DNA of 36,785 nucleotides from an uncultured Ruminococcus sp. (GCA_902792515.1 CADAZX010000022.1:35864-72648), one strand, 5' to 3'. Shown: positions 7,803 through 16,975, counted from the stretch's first letter. Numbers and translations: made by a program. Notes: generated by a model from the letters alone, not told the origin.

Positions 7803-9167
7803 TTATTCTCCGCCGGGCACTTGGGGTTCGGGAGCGGAGGATTCCTGCGGCGGGGCACCTTGCTCCGTGTACCGCGCCAACGACGAAATCTCGTAGAGCG
7901 GAACGTTCAAAACATGCATTCCGGAGGTCGAGGGTCTCATTGAAGTTCTGACAGCGTAGTTCGGAGCGTACTTGCCGCAGTACTCGAAAAGCGACCGCGA
8001 CTTAACGTTTTTCTCGGACTTTACCTCGATCGGGATTATTTCAGCCCCGAGCTGAATGACAAAATCGACCTCAGCGGTGTTCCCGGACGTCCAGTAGAAG
8101 GGCTCCACGCCGAGAGAATTGACAAGCTCGTTCAGTACGTAGTTTTCCGTCATAGCGCCTTTGAACTCGGTATATAATGCGGAGGAATCGAGAACGACCT
8201 GAGCGGGCACCCGCGCAAGCTTCCTGAGAAGTCCCACGTCGGACAGATAAATCTTAAAAGCCGCCGCATCCGCATATGAGGAAAGAGGCAGATAAGGCTT
8301 TTCGATCCTGCGGACCTTATAAACGAGCCCGGCACCGATAAGCCACTGCAGAGCGTCCTCCAGGTCCTTGGCGCGCCATCCCTTTTTTACCTGACTGAAA
8401 ATAAACTTGCTGTTCGGCTTGGAAAGCTGCTGCGGGACAGATGCCCAGATTGCGGTGAGCTTGGGAAAAAGGTCGGCGGAGGCATGCTTTACAAAATCCA
8501 GTTCATACCCGGAAAGAATCTGCTGCTGAAGAGCTTCGACTCTTTCGATATCGTGCGTATCCCGCCACATTTCCACGACCTCGGGCATTCCGCCGACGAT
8601 ATAGTAGCTGCGGAGGGCGGTCTCCAGCTTGACGGCAATTGGCGCGGGAATGGGCTTTCCCGTGTCACGTGTTTCAAGGTAGTCCGCCAGCGCTTCACCT
8701 TCAACTGCCGCGAAAAACTCGTAAAATGACATCGGATAGAGGGAGAGAAAGTCGACCTTGCCGACCGGAAAAGAGACGTCGCCGTGAATCGCGATGCCGA
8801 GCAGAGACCCTGCGCATGCGATGTGGTATTCCGGCGCGTTTTCGCAAAAATACTTGAGGGCGGTCAGCGCTTTGCCGCACTCTTGTATCTCGTCGAAAAT
8901 GACGAAGGTCGAGCCCGGAACGATTGCCTTTCCCCTGAAGACGCCGAGCTCCGTTAAAATGCGCCTGACGTCAAAATCAGTGTCGAAGAGCGCCGATAGG
9001 GACGGTGTTTCCTCGAAGTTGAAGTACGCGACGTCCGGGTAGTTTTCACGGCCGAACTCTTTGAGAATATACGTTTTCCCGCACTGTCGCACACCCTTGA
9101 GAACGAGAGGCTTGCGGTTGGGACTGTTCTTCCACCGAAGCAGGTCGCGGATGACGAAACGCTTCAT
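7803..9167 (-). CDS. DUF4143-family AAA ATPase
   Basis: A 454-residue cytoplasmic protein with an N-terminal AAA_14 P-loop domain and a C-terminal DUF4143 domain. Walker A is GVRQCGKT (residues 25-32). Walker B is FVIFDEIQ (Asp92-Glu93). A sensor-like AGSLLG follows. The C-terminal part contains VDFVIQLGAEIIPIEVKS, the D...ExK arrangement of a PD-(D/E)xK nuclease-like fold. The function of the family is not established; it is often multicopy and patchily distributed in gut bacteria. The start at 9167 has GGAG 9-10 nt upstream. The gene is monocistronic behind its own strong promoter. It differs from the other DUF4143 loci here in having no obvious direct repeat at its promoter. Confidence 0.88.
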   Translation of the reverse strand: MKRFVIRDLLRWKNSPNRKPLVLKGVRQCGKTYILKEFGRENYPDVAYFNFEETPSLSALFDTDFDVRRILTELGVFRGKAIVPGSTFVIFDEIQECGKALTALKYFCENAPEYHIACAGSLLGIAIHGDVSFPVGKVDFLSLYPMSFYEFFAAVEGEALADYLETRDTGKPIPAPIAVKLETALRSYYIVGGMPEVVEMWRDTHDIERVEALQQQILSGYELDFVKHASADLFPKLTAIWASVPQQLSKPNSKFIFSQVKKGWRAKDLEDALQWLIGAGLVYKVRRIEKPYLPLSSYADAAAFKIYLSDVGLLRKLARVPAQVVLDSSALYTEFKGAMTENYVLNELVNSLGVEPFYWTSGNTAEVDFVIQLGAEIIPIEVKSEKNVKSRSLFEYCGKYAPNYAVRTSMRPSTSGMHVLNVPLYEISSLARYTEQGAPPQESSAPEPQVPGGE

Positions 9168-9224
9168 ATTATCAGGCTCCTTTTACGTTTTTTCGGAAAG
9201 GACGGCGGTGCCGCTTTCGGTAAG

Positions 9225-9253
9225 AGTATAACGGTAAATGCCGTTTTTGTCAA
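9225..9253 (-). promoter_or_regulatory. Promoter of the 7803-9167 ATPase gene
   Basis: On the minus strand, TTGACA (9248-9253), a 17-bp spacer and TATACT (9225-9230). The spacer holds an AACGG/CCGTT inverted repeat (9230-9245), a possible operator. The start site is near 9218, giving a leader of about 50 nt. Confidence 0.8.
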
Positions 9254-9349
9254 GGCCTTTACGAAAATAAGTATGAATTTTGCGGTTTGGTTCACGCTTT
9301 TCGGCACTTATGACGAAAAATGGCGGCTTTTGAGCCGGCCGCCTCGGTG

Positions 9350-9407
9350 GAAAACAAAGAGCCCGGAGCGACCTCTGATTTTCACAGAAGAAGAGGCCGC
9401 TCCGGGC
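9350..9407 (-). terminator. Terminator of the first GH71/99-GH78 operon
   Basis: A long hairpin, GCCCGGAGCG...CGCTCCGGGC (9361-9370 with 9398-9407), with CCTC/GAGG further in. On the minus strand it is followed by TCTTTGTTTT. It lies 31 nt past the stop codon at 9438. The stem is symmetric but the T-rich tail exists only on the minus side. Confidence 0.8.
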
Positions 9408-9437
9408 ATTCCGGAGTTACGATGTTGTCAATATTTT

Positions 9438-10916
9438 TTACAGCAGCAGTCCGTACTTTCTGATCAGATACGAAGGCGTGCAGCTCCACGCGTGGCAGTA
9501 GGAGTTCATGCGCGGAGAGTTGTAGGGGGAGGCGTCCGGGTCGCCGGGAACGTAGACCTCGTAGAAGCAGTCGGCGCCGAGCTTCACCATGCCGCCCCAG
9601 TAGTCGAGAACAAGCTTTTCGGCGTCTTTGCGGAGACCGTTCAGAACCAGCGCCTCGGCAAAGTAGTGGAGCGCGTAGGGGGTGACGGTCTTTACGATCT
9701 CGCCTTTCTCGAGCAGTGCGAGCGCGTTTTCGAGAACCTTTTTGGTTTCCTTTAAAGGAAGCACGTTCGCGAGAGCAGCCCACATCTGGGAATGGACCGA
9801 GACCTGGCCCTGAGGCGTGACGAAAAGCCCCTTTCCGCTGTCGTACATTGAAAGAAGCGCCTTTGTGCCTGCGTCGATCTTTTCGCGCAGAAACGCACGC
9901 TGCTCTTCGGTTCCCGCAATTCCCGCGAGGTTCAGAGCCTCCTTCAGCATGGTCAGGTAGCTTGCCTGCGCGGCGCACGTCTTGTCGAGCGGAGCGCACC
10001 AGTCGACGAAATACATGTTCACGGGAACGAGCCCTGTCTCCGCGGAAACGGCCGCCGACGTGATCTCGGTCTGCCTGAAAGCCACCGGCCAGAGGTCGTT
10101 AAGCGCGTTCGCGTCGCCTGTCGCCCTGTAGTAGTCCGCCAGCGTGCCTATGAAAAAGAGCGCGTAGTCGTGCAGGATCCAGCCCTGCGGCCGCGTGATC
10201 GGGTCGTGGTAGACGGCCGAACTGAGAGTGCCGTCGGGGTGAGGGATTCCCGCGAAAAGGTAGAGGCAGCGGAGCACAAGCGCGTTGTTCCTGAAGGTGT
10301 AGTAGTTGGTCTTGGCCTGCAGATACAGGTCGCCGAGCCAGAGCCTTCTGTCGCGCTTCGGCCCGTCCTCGAAAACGTCCTGCATGCAGTCGTGAAGCGT
10401 TTTGCACGCGACGTCGTCGATCTTTTTGACGAACGGGTCGGTGCCGGCGGGAAGAGGCCGTACCGCGCTGAAATCCGCGGAACTGACGGTGCGGACGGTG
10501 CAGTCGCGGAACTCCACGTAATAGTAGTTGTTGGCGGTGAGCTTCACCTTCACGTACCTGAACGCGTACCTGCGCGGCAGCGTGAACGGTTCAAGCGGGT
10601 TGTCGACGTGGACAACCTCCCACTGGAACCAGGAACGCGACAGCCCCTCTTTATAAGGGCTCTCGTCGAATTCGCAGGGGTGCTCCGCGAACCTGATCAT
10701 CAGTTCGAGAGGCGCGCCCGGAGTGCGGTCGCCGCCGGGAATGTCGAACCGGAACGTCGCGTAACCGACCAGATGGGTGCCGAAATCAAGCGTGAATTCG
10801 TCGCCCTCCCACAGCTGCCTGCCGTGCGGAACGGTTTCCGGCAGCGGCCTGACTGTCGTTTCGTTGAGAAGCGGTTTAAGCCCTTTTGCTTTTTCAAGAT
10901 AATACGTGGTGTCCAT
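9438..10916 (-). CDS. GH78-like alpha-L-rhamnosidase homologue, cytoplasmic
   Basis: A 492-residue protein without a signal peptide. The N-terminal half is beta-rich (residues 1-160). The rest is an (alpha/alpha)6 barrel. The block EDGPKRDRRLWLGD (183-196) matches the GH78 signature around the catalytic acid (consensus-like DCPxRxERxGWxGD). It deviates by Glu-Asp-Gly in place of Asp-Cys-Pro, and by Leu in place of the first Gly of the GW pair. GH78 enzymes release terminal alpha-L-rhamnose by inversion. At 492 residues it is short for the family, lacking extra N-terminal beta domains. The start at 10916 has AAAGGAG 9 nt upstream. It is the last gene of the operon started at 15292. Being cytoplasmic, it would act on imported oligosaccharides cut outside by the upstream enzyme. 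Enzyme family is fairly sure; the exact sugar is not. Confidence 0.75.
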   Translation of the reverse strand: MDTTYYLEKAKGLKPLLNETTVRPLPETVPHGRQLWEGDEFTLDFGTHLVGYATFRFDIPGGDRTPGAPLELMIRFAEHPCEFDESPYKEGLSRSWFQWEVVHVDNPLEPFTLPRRYAFRYVKVKLTANNYYYVEFRDCTVRTVSSADFSAVRPLPAGTDPFVKKIDDVACKTLHDCMQDVFEDGPKRDRRLWLGDLYLQAKTNYYTFRNNALVLRCLYLFAGIPHPDGTLSSAVYHDPITRPQGWILHDYALFFIGTLADYYRATGDANALNDLWPVAFRQTEITSAAVSAETGLVPVNMYFVDWCAPLDKTCAAQASYLTMLKEALNLAGIAGTEEQRAFLREKIDAGTKALLSMYDSGKGLFVTPQGQVSVHSQMWAALANVLPLKETKKVLENALALLEKGEIVKTVTPYALHYFAEALVLNGLRKDAEKLVLDYWGGMVKLGADCFYEVYVPGDPDASPYNSPRMNSYCHAWSCTPSYLIRKYGLLL

Positions 10917-10940
10917 GCGAAATGTCTCCTTTAAAAATTT

Positions 10941-10966
10941 GCCGGCGGCCCCGCGGGGCCGCCGGC
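10941..10966 (-). terminator. 26-bp perfect palindrome, intra-operon terminator or attenuator
   Basis: GCCGGCGGCCCCG and its exact complement, with no spacer, sit between the GH71/99-like gene and the rhamnosidase-like gene. On the minus strand the hairpin is followed by AAATTTTTAAAGGAG, where the T-run merges into the ribosome site. It could be a leaky terminator that lowers expression of the last gene. Confidence 0.6.
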
Positions 10967-10978
10967 CCTTTTACCTAA

Positions 10979-13540
10979 TCAATCCTTTTCCCCGCGTTCC
11001 CTGCGCTTTTTTGAGCCGCTGCCCTTGGAGGAAGCCGCGAGAACAGCGGCGCCGGCGGCCGCTCCCAAAACAGGAAGCGTCGCGGCCGCCCCTTCAAGCG
11101 CGGAGCCGCAGCCTTTTTTGAACGCCTTGGGAAGCTTGCCCGCGACGAATCTGTACATAAATCTGCCGCCCGGCGCCGTGTCCCCTTTTGTATAAAGCTC
11201 AAGGACGTCGCTGCCGTCGGCAAGGTTGTTGTCGGCCCATTTGAAGTCAAGAACGAAGCTGCCGGTGCCGAGCTCGAGCGCCTCGCGCGGAACTCTGACC
11301 GTCAGAACGTTCCCGTTCACGCCGAAGTCGCAGTCGCCGCATTTTTCCCAGTTCCAGCCGCCCTTCGACCGCTCGATGACGGTCTTGCCGCCGGAGGAGG
11401 GCGATTCGCGGTTCACAACGTACTGGAAGCTTTCCCAGGAGTCGCGCTCAACGAGGTCGTTGCCGACCGCCGCCACCCTGATGAACAGGCGCATCCACTG
11501 AGCGCCGGTGCAGGGCGTCAGGTCTTCCGCTGTTTCCGCCATAAAGTAGACGTAATCTTTGTCGTAGGAGGCCTTCGCGGAGGTGATGTCGTTGCGGCCG
11601 GACGTGTCCGTGTACACAAAATACTCGCCTGTCTCTGCGTCCTTGTAGCCCTTCGAATCCCTGTCGAACGTGTCGCCCGCGTACGATTCGTAGACCGTCT
11701 CGACGTCCTGCCAGCCGTTTCCTGTCGCCACGTCGATCGTGACAGGCTTTTTCGAAACAGGAGCCGCCGGTACGCCCTTGTACTCTCTTACGTACTTGCA
11801 GAGCAGGTAGTAATAGTTGTCCTGAAGGTCGCCTTTCGAAGGCTCGATGTCGCGGCTGAACTCGTCGTTGAAGTTGTCGATAAAAGCGTTGCTGACGCCC
11901 CAGAAGTCGTCGTAGCGGCCCGCGCGGCCCTCGTTCCAGCCTGTTACCCAGACGATCTCAGGGTCGACAGAAAGCGCGTACTCCCACTGCTCGCTGAAAT
12001 ACGCGCCGTAGAGCTTCGCGTTTGGCCTTGGGTCAAAATCGCCGGTCGACGGCATGTAGTGGCGGCCGAAAACCTTGTACGTCGGGTTGTTCATCGCGGT
12101 GCAGTGCGTCTCCGCGCACCAGTTCTGGGCGATGGCGACCGCGACCTCCTCGGCGTTCCCTTCGGCGTCCCTGTTGACGATCTGCGGGGTGACCGCGATC
12201 CAGTTCCAGAGAGTGTAGTTGTCGATAATTTCCTGCGGCGTTCCGGCCTGCACGACCGGCTTGCCGTTTTCGTCCTGAACGAGGATGCCGTCCTCTGACT
12301 GGCGGTGGTTGATAACGCGCCACGTGAAAAATTCCGTGATCTTCGCGTCGGTCGGGTCGCTCTGATTGAGTTTCCCTGGCCAGGAGATCATGAGCGGCTT
12401 TCCGTCCCAGTAGAACCAGAGGTCCTTGTAGAGGCCGTCTTTGTAGATCTTGTCGTAGAGCTCGCGAATCTGGACCGCCGCCGAGTCGTAGTCGAACATC
12501 GGCAGCATGAAGGAGATTTTCGGCGTGTTGACGCCGTCCGCGCGCGCCTGGGCCCAGACCTTGAGGAGCGTCAAAGTCTCCTCCGCAAAAGTTACGACGC
12601 CGTTCGAGTTGTCGAAAAAGACAGCGTCGACGCCGGCGTCCGCAAGCATTTCCGCCTGCCTCCTGAGCACCCACTCGTCGGTGGTGACGTAGTAGCCCCA
12701 GACAGGCTCGTTCCAGTGGTAGCTGCCGTTGCCGCCCCAGAGCGGACTCCCGAAGTCGTTTTGAATTTCCGGGTGCGCCGCCAGAATCGTCGTCACGTTG
12801 CGCGTTCCGGTCGACGCGAGGCTCGTGTGCCACGTGTGGAAAAAGACACCGACCGTTTTGTTTGCGCGTTCGGTGGACTTGTACGACACGCCGACGTCCC
12901 TGCCGAGACCGTCTGTCGCGACCCACGTTCCCTGCGACCTTACAAGCCGCACGTTGTTGCCTGAAACCGCCCCGAGCGTTCCTGCTTCGTCGGCGAAAAC
13001 GACCTTCACCTCGATGTTTCCGTTCCGCTCAGCCGTGTTTAAATACGTGCGCGCGAACGGATGGCTGTCCGCCTCGACGGCAAGCTGCACGTTCCCGGCA
13101 CTGTCTTTGAGCACCAGAAGGTACTCGCCCGCGGGAAGGCGCGACTCGACCCTGAGCCACGAGTTCATCCCGAAGCCGGTGAACGACTGTGACGCCGCGG
13201 GGGCCGCTTTTTTGACGGTGTCGCCGTAAGATCCCTGCCATTTGTAGATCTCGGCCGTGACCGCCGTCCTTCCGCTTACGGATACCTTGGCCACGAAAAA
13301 CTCCACCGCCGCGACGTCGCTCTTCGCGTTGAACTGTATCGCGTACGAGTTGCCCTGAAGTCTCACCGGCGTGAGCTCGGAGCTTGTGTTGACCGTATAC
13401 TGAACGCTTTCCCCGGCCATAGTTTTCAACGTCCCTCCTGTGACAACCGCCAAAACACACGCCAGCGCCGTAAGCACCGACAGTACCGTCACCGCAAAGG
13501 CCGCCGGCAATATGTTTTTAAACGTTTTAGAACGAGCCAT
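10979..13540 (-). CDS. Secreted GH71/GH99-like glycosidase with CBM9-like domain and C-terminal anchor
   Basis: An 853-residue surface enzyme. An N-terminal signal or anchor segment covers residues 10-36. A beta-sandwich module (about 47-182, containing LPAGEYLLV) is shared with three other proteins in the window. A GH71/GH99-like catalytic region (about 225-590) shows VGVFFHTWH, DAGVDAVFFD (301-310), ISFMLPMFDYD, GKPLMISWPGK and VTGWNEG (532-538); the WNE Glu is the likely catalytic acid. A CBM9/DOMON-like domain follows (about 600-805). The tail is KGCGSALE (Cys811), a small-residue membrane helix and a Lys/Arg-rich end. The start at 13540 has AAGGA 9 nt upstream. It is the middle gene of the operon. 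A close paralogue lies at 17090-19723. The GH71/99 assignment is by motif recall; GH71 and GH99 members act on alpha-glucan or alpha-mannan, and the substrate here is unknown. Confidence 0.82.
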   Translation of the reverse strand: MARSKTFKNILPAAFAVTVLSVLTALACVLAVVTGGTLKTMAGESVQYTVNTSSELTPVRLQGNSYAIQFNAKSDVAAVEFFVAKVSVSGRTAVTAEIYKWQGSYGDTVKKAAPAASQSFTGFGMNSWLRVESRLPAGEYLLVLKDSAGNVQLAVEADSHPFARTYLNTAERNGNIEVKVVFADEAGTLGAVSGNNVRLVRSQGTWVATDGLGRDVGVSYKSTERANKTVGVFFHTWHTSLASTGTRNVTTILAAHPEIQNDFGSPLWGGNGSYHWNEPVWGYYVTTDEWVLRRQAEMLADAGVDAVFFDNSNGVVTFAEETLTLLKVWAQARADGVNTPKISFMLPMFDYDSAAVQIRELYDKIYKDGLYKDLWFYWDGKPLMISWPGKLNQSDPTDAKITEFFTWRVINHRQSEDGILVQDENGKPVVQAGTPQEIIDNYTLWNWIAVTPQIVNRDAEGNAEEVAVAIAQNWCAETHCTAMNNPTYKVFGRHYMPSTGDFDPRPNAKLYGAYFSEQWEYALSVDPEIVWVTGWNEGRAGRYDDFWGVSNAFIDNFNDEFSRDIEPSKGDLQDNYYYLLCKYVREYKGVPAAPVSKKPVTIDVATGNGWQDVETVYESYAGDTFDRDSKGYKDAETGEYFVYTDTSGRNDITSAKASYDKDYVYFMAETAEDLTPCTGAQWMRLFIRVAAVGNDLVERDSWESFQYVVNRESPSSGGKTVIERSKGGWNWEKCGDCDFGVNGNVLTVRVPREALELGTGSFVLDFKWADNNLADGSDVLELYTKGDTAPGGRFMYRFVAGKLPKAFKKGCGSALEGAAATLPVLGAAAGAAVLAASSKGSGSKKRRERGEKD

Positions 13541-13580
13541 GAAAATTTTCCTTTTTTTAGATAAAAACTTCTGTCAATTA

Positions 13581-13668
13581 CGCCGCCGCTTCGGTAACGG
13601 TAACGCTGCCGTTTGGGTAACGGTAACGCCGCCGTTTCGGTAACGGTAACGCCGCCGCTTCAACGTAA
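13581..13668. repeat. 23-bp intergenic tandem repeat, 3.8 copies
   Basis: Three full 23-bp units (starting at 13581, 13604 and 13627) plus a partial fourth. Each ends in GGTAACGGTAA and starts with a CGCYGCCG core. It fills the 144-bp gap between the two-module lipoprotein gene and the GH71/99-like gene of the same operon, so it is transcribed as leader of the downstream cistron. Confidence 0.85.
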
Positions 13669-13684
13669 TCAATTTTCGCGAGCG

Positions 13685-15232
13685 TCAGATTCCCGCCTCG
13701 CTGATAGGTCCGTGGTAGACGTTCGGGTTGTGGATGTACGTCAGCTCGCAGCAGATCGCGACGCCTTCCCAAACCTGGTTGTCGAGGTACGAACGCTGCG
13801 CGAAATACGGGCTTGTCATGTAGTAAACGCCCGCGTTGGTGGTGGGATCCGTGCAGTTGTACTCCGCGATAAGGAGGTACTCGCCTGCCGGCAGCGGATT
13901 GAATTCCATGGTCACAACGGTGTTGTCCGGGAAGTTCTCAAAGGTCTGCCCCGCGAGAACGGTTCCCTCGAGAGTCGTGTTGTAGTCGTGATTCCACCTG
14001 TAGAGGTAGTACGTCACGCTGAAGCCCGAGGTCGCGGTCCAGGTAGGCGTAAGAATGCCGACGGACTTGAACGCGACTGTGCCGTAGAACTGAACGCCGA
14101 ACCTGCGGCCTGTTCCGAGCATCGGCTGCGGGCCCGAACCCTCGTAAAGAAGTATCCTGGTCTGCTCGTTTTCCTGCCTGTAGCCGCCTGAATAGTCGGG
14201 CGCTGGCGTGGGCTCCTCGGTGGACTCGGGAGTGGGCGTGTTTGTAGGCGCTTCGGTGGGCACGGGGGTAGGCGTGTTTGTGGGCGCTTCGGTGGGCTTA
14301 TCCGTCGGTGCGGGCGTCTCCTCTGTTCCCGCCGGCGTTCCTGTGTCGGCAGGCGCTTCCGTCGGCGTCTTTTCCGGCACCGCGGTCTCTTCGGGAACGT
14401 CCGTCGCGACTTCACCCGTTCCGGTCGGCGCTTCGGTCTCGCGAGGCGAGCCGTCCGCGTTGCTGAGCGGTCCGCAGTACACGTTCGGGTTGTGGATGTA
14501 CGTCAGCTCGCAGCAGATCGACGCGTCGTCCCAAACCTCGTCGTTAAGGTACGAGCGCTGGTGCACGTAATTGCTCGGCATGTAGTAGACGCCCGCGTTG
14601 ATGGTCGACGCCACGGAATCGTACTCCGCGATAAGGAGGTACTCGCCCGCGGGAAGAGCGTCAAACGTCATCGTAACGACCGAGTTGTCGGCAAAATTCT
14701 CGAATTCCGCGTCAGCGACAGGCTTTCCGTCGATCGTCGTGAGGTAGTCGTGGTTCCATTTGAAAAGCGAATAGATCACGCTGTAGCCTTCCGTAGCCGT
14801 CCACGTGGGAGAGAGGATGCCGATCGACTTGAACTCGACCGTGGCGTAAAACTGCACGCCGAATCTGCTTCCCGTTCCGCTCATGGGCTGCGGTCCGGCT
14901 CCCTCGTAAAGAAGGACCTTCGTCTCCTCGTTTTCCTGCCTGTAGCCACCCGAATAGTCAGGCGCGGGCGTGGGTTCCTCGGTGGGCGTGGGCTCCTCCG
15001 TAACTGCCGGCTCCTCAGTCGGAGCGTCTGTCGGCGCGGGTTCCTGTGTCGGCTCTTCCGCAGGCGCCTCAGTCGCGGGAACGGGCGTCGTCATCGGGGC
15101 CTCCGTCGGCTTTCCCGGAGCTTCTTCGTGAGGTTTGCACGCCGAAAAAGCCGCGACAAGCGCTATCGCGAGAACGACCGCGAAAATGCGCCTCACGCAG
15201 CTGAAAACTGTTGATTTATTTATTGTTAACAT
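13685..15232 (-). CDS. Lipoprotein with two copies of a putative glycan-binding beta-sandwich module
   Basis: A 515-residue lipoprotein with lipobox AFSAC (Cys32). After a Glu/Pro/Thr stalk there is one module (about 92-225), a second Thr/Pro stalk and a second copy of the module (about 345-510). Both copies share GGYRQENE, QPM(S/L)GTG, RFGVQFY, LPAGEYLLIAEY, QRSYL and CCELTYIHNPNVY, so this is an internal duplication. Versions of the module also form the N-terminus of both GH71/99-like enzymes and the whole of the lipoprotein at 19765-20550. I recognise no named family; its arrangement beside glycosidases suggests carbohydrate binding (inference). The start at 15232 has AAAGGAG 9 nt upstream. 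It is the first gene of the operon. Confidence 0.82.
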   Translation of the reverse strand: MLTINKSTVFSCVRRIFAVVLAIALVAAFSACKPHEEAPGKPTEAPMTTPVPATEAPAEEPTQEPAPTDAPTEEPAVTEEPTPTEEPTPAPDYSGGYRQENEETKVLLYEGAGPQPMSGTGSRFGVQFYATVEFKSIGILSPTWTATEGYSVIYSLFKWNHDYLTTIDGKPVADAEFENFADNSVVTMTFDALPAGEYLLIAEYDSVASTINAGVYYMPSNYVHQRSYLNDEVWDDASICCELTYIHNPNVYCGPLSNADGSPRETEAPTGTGEVATDVPEETAVPEKTPTEAPADTGTPAGTEETPAPTDKPTEAPTNTPTPVPTEAPTNTPTPESTEEPTPAPDYSGGYRQENEQTRILLYEGSGPQPMLGTGRRFGVQFYGTVAFKSVGILTPTWTATSGFSVTYYLYRWNHDYNTTLEGTVLAGQTFENFPDNTVVTMEFNPLPAGEYLLIAEYNCTDPTTNAGVYYMTSPYFAQRSYLDNQVWEGVAICCELTYIHNPNVYHGPISEAGI

Positions 15233-15263
15233 GGCAGATTTCTCCTTTATGTTTTATGGGCAG

Positions 15264-15292
15264 ATTATATTCCCGCGCACGCGCGAAGTCAA
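15264..15292 (-). promoter_or_regulatory. Promoter of the first GH71/99 operon
   Basis: On the minus strand, TTGACT (15287-15292), a 17-bp spacer rich in CGCGC steps, and TATAAT (15264-15269). The start site is near 15257, giving a leader of about 25 nt. The truncated plus-strand regulator gene begins only about 20 bp upstream of it. Confidence 0.85.
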
Positions 15293-15310
15293 GAAAAAAC
15301 GAAAAAAACC

Positions 15311-16699
15311 GTCGGAGGACTTCCTCACAGTATCTGGGAGACGCATTCCGCTTTTGCAAACACGCTCGGCGGGATCATATTGCTCGGAGTTGAGGAGCAT
15401 CCGGACAAATCGCTTCACGCCATCGATCTTCCCGACCCGGAAAAACTGACCAAGGATTTCTGGGATATGGTCAATAATACACAGAAGGTAAGTGTGAATA
15501 TCCTTTCGGGCAAAGACGTTTCAACGGAAACCGTTGACGGCAAACACATAGTTGTCATCAACGTCCCGCGCGCCGACAGATCGTATAACCCTGTGTATAT
15601 TGACGGCAATCCGCTTAACAGTTACCGCCGCAACGGAGAAGGCGATTACAAGTGCACGGACGAGGAACTGAAGGCAATGTACCGTGATGCGTCTGTCAGA
15701 ACGCAGGACATGCTTGTGCTCGACAATTTCGGTATGGACGTCATCAACGCCGAAAGCCTTCGTTCATACCGCCAGCGCATGAGACTGTCCCGCCCGGGCC
15801 ATGTCTGGGACACGCTTGAAGACGGGGAGTTTCTTATAAAACTTGGCGCAGCTGGGTTCGGCGAAGATGGAAAACGTCACCCGACCTCAGCAGGCCTGCT
15901 TATGTTCGGTAACGAATATGATATTGTCCGTGAGTATCCGAACTTTTTTCTGGATTATCGCGAGGAATACGACGACGTTCACCGCTGGACGGACAGGTTT
16001 ATCTCTTCTTCGGGAGACTGGAGCGGCAACGTATACGATTTCTATTTCCGTGCGTACAACAAACTGCAGCTCGATCTAAAGGTTCCGTTTGAAATGAACG
16101 GCGGGCTTCGCGTTGATGACACGCCGGTCCACAAAGCGATACGCGAGGCGCTTGCGAACTGCCTTGTCAACGCGGATTATTACGGCAGAGGCGGAGTCGT
16201 TGTAATAAAAAAGCACGATTCCGTCACGTTGAGCAATCCCGGCAGTTTCCGTATCGGGATAGACGCTGCAATAAGCGGCGGTTTCTCCGATCCGCGAAAC
16301 GGAACGATGCTCAAGATGCTGAATATGATCGATATCGGGGAACGCGCCGGCAGCGGGATTCCGAACATATACCGTGTCTGGCACGATCAGAACTGGGTTG
16401 AACCGACAATTACTCAGTCATTTGAACCGGACAGGACGACGTTGTCGCTTGTTTTATCACCGACGATCGGCGATAAATCGGCGATAAAAACCGGCGATAA
16501 ACTGATGACAAAAGAGGCAAAGAAACAGTTTATTATCGATTACATTACAGAACATCCCATGGTTCGCACATCGGAGATTGCAGAGATTGCACACCTTAAA
16601 GCCTCCAGGGCACGCGATTATCTCTCCGAGCTCGTTTCGGAAGGAATACTGGTTGCCGAGGGCGCTAACCGGAACAGGACCTACAGACTGAAATCATAA
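15311..16699 (+). pseudogene. AlbA/HATPase_c_4 transcriptional regulator lacking its 5' end
   Basis: The frame reads GGLPHSIWETHSAFANTLGG then IILLGVEEHPDK, the core of an AlbA_2 (Schlafen-like) domain. Family members begin about 15-25 residues earlier with an E...EFK segment and a Met. Here nothing homologous precedes 15311 and no start codon or ribosome site is present. The rest is intact: an AlbA domain, a GHKL/HATPase_c_4-like region (HKAIREALANCLVNADYYGRGG, then ERAGSGIPNIYRV), a short repeated linker (IGDKSAIKTGDK) and a C-terminal winged-helix segment (MVRTSEIAEIAHLKASRARDYL). Family knowledge: such proteins are putative DNA-binding regulators, often linked to mobile regions. The 5' break abuts the promoter of the divergent glycan operon, pointing to a deletion or insertion junction. 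A TTG at 15380 could start translation only by losing strand 1 of AlbA. Confidence 0.75.
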
Positions 16700-16828
16700 G
16701 ATTAGTATGACACTTCTATACTTGACTTTTTATTCGCTTCTGGTCCTTGGAGGAAGAATGCGCTCGGGGTGCCGTAAACACTAGATTTTGTTGGGGTTTG
16801 GTCAAATCCGTTATCTCCACTCGCACCA

Positions 16829-16871
16829 CATATGACTATTATACACCCGGTGTCAATTTTTCAGCGCAGTC
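16829..16871 (-). repeat. 43-bp element, copy 1 (inverted relative to 21118-21160)
   Basis: Read on the minus strand: GACTGC, 13 diverged bases, then CACCGGGTGTATAATAG followed by TCATATG. The copy at 21118-21160 has the same layout and length in the opposite orientation, with a single mismatch in the last 24 bp. The pair encloses the second GH71/99 operon (about 4.2 kb). Confidence 0.7.
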
Positions 16872-16935
16872 CAATCTATGAACTTCGTTGAAAAAGCGAT
16901 TTTTGAAAAAGCGCGAAAAACGAAGAAAACCAGCG

Positions 16936-16975
16936 AAAAAGGCCGGTTCTCATAAGGATAATCAGAGAACCGGCC
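16936..16975 (-). terminator. Terminator of the second GH71/99 operon
   Basis: A perfect 11-bp stem, GGCCGGTTCTC / GAGAACCGGCC, with a 13-nt loop. On the minus strand it is followed by TTTTTCG. It lies about 115 nt past the stop codon at 17090. Confidence 0.85.

Noticed and set aside
16700..16830. Minus-strand open frame of about 40 codons downstream of the regulator pseudogene
   Set aside because: No start codon with a ribosome site; overlaps the tRNA-end-like sequence and is probably non-coding.
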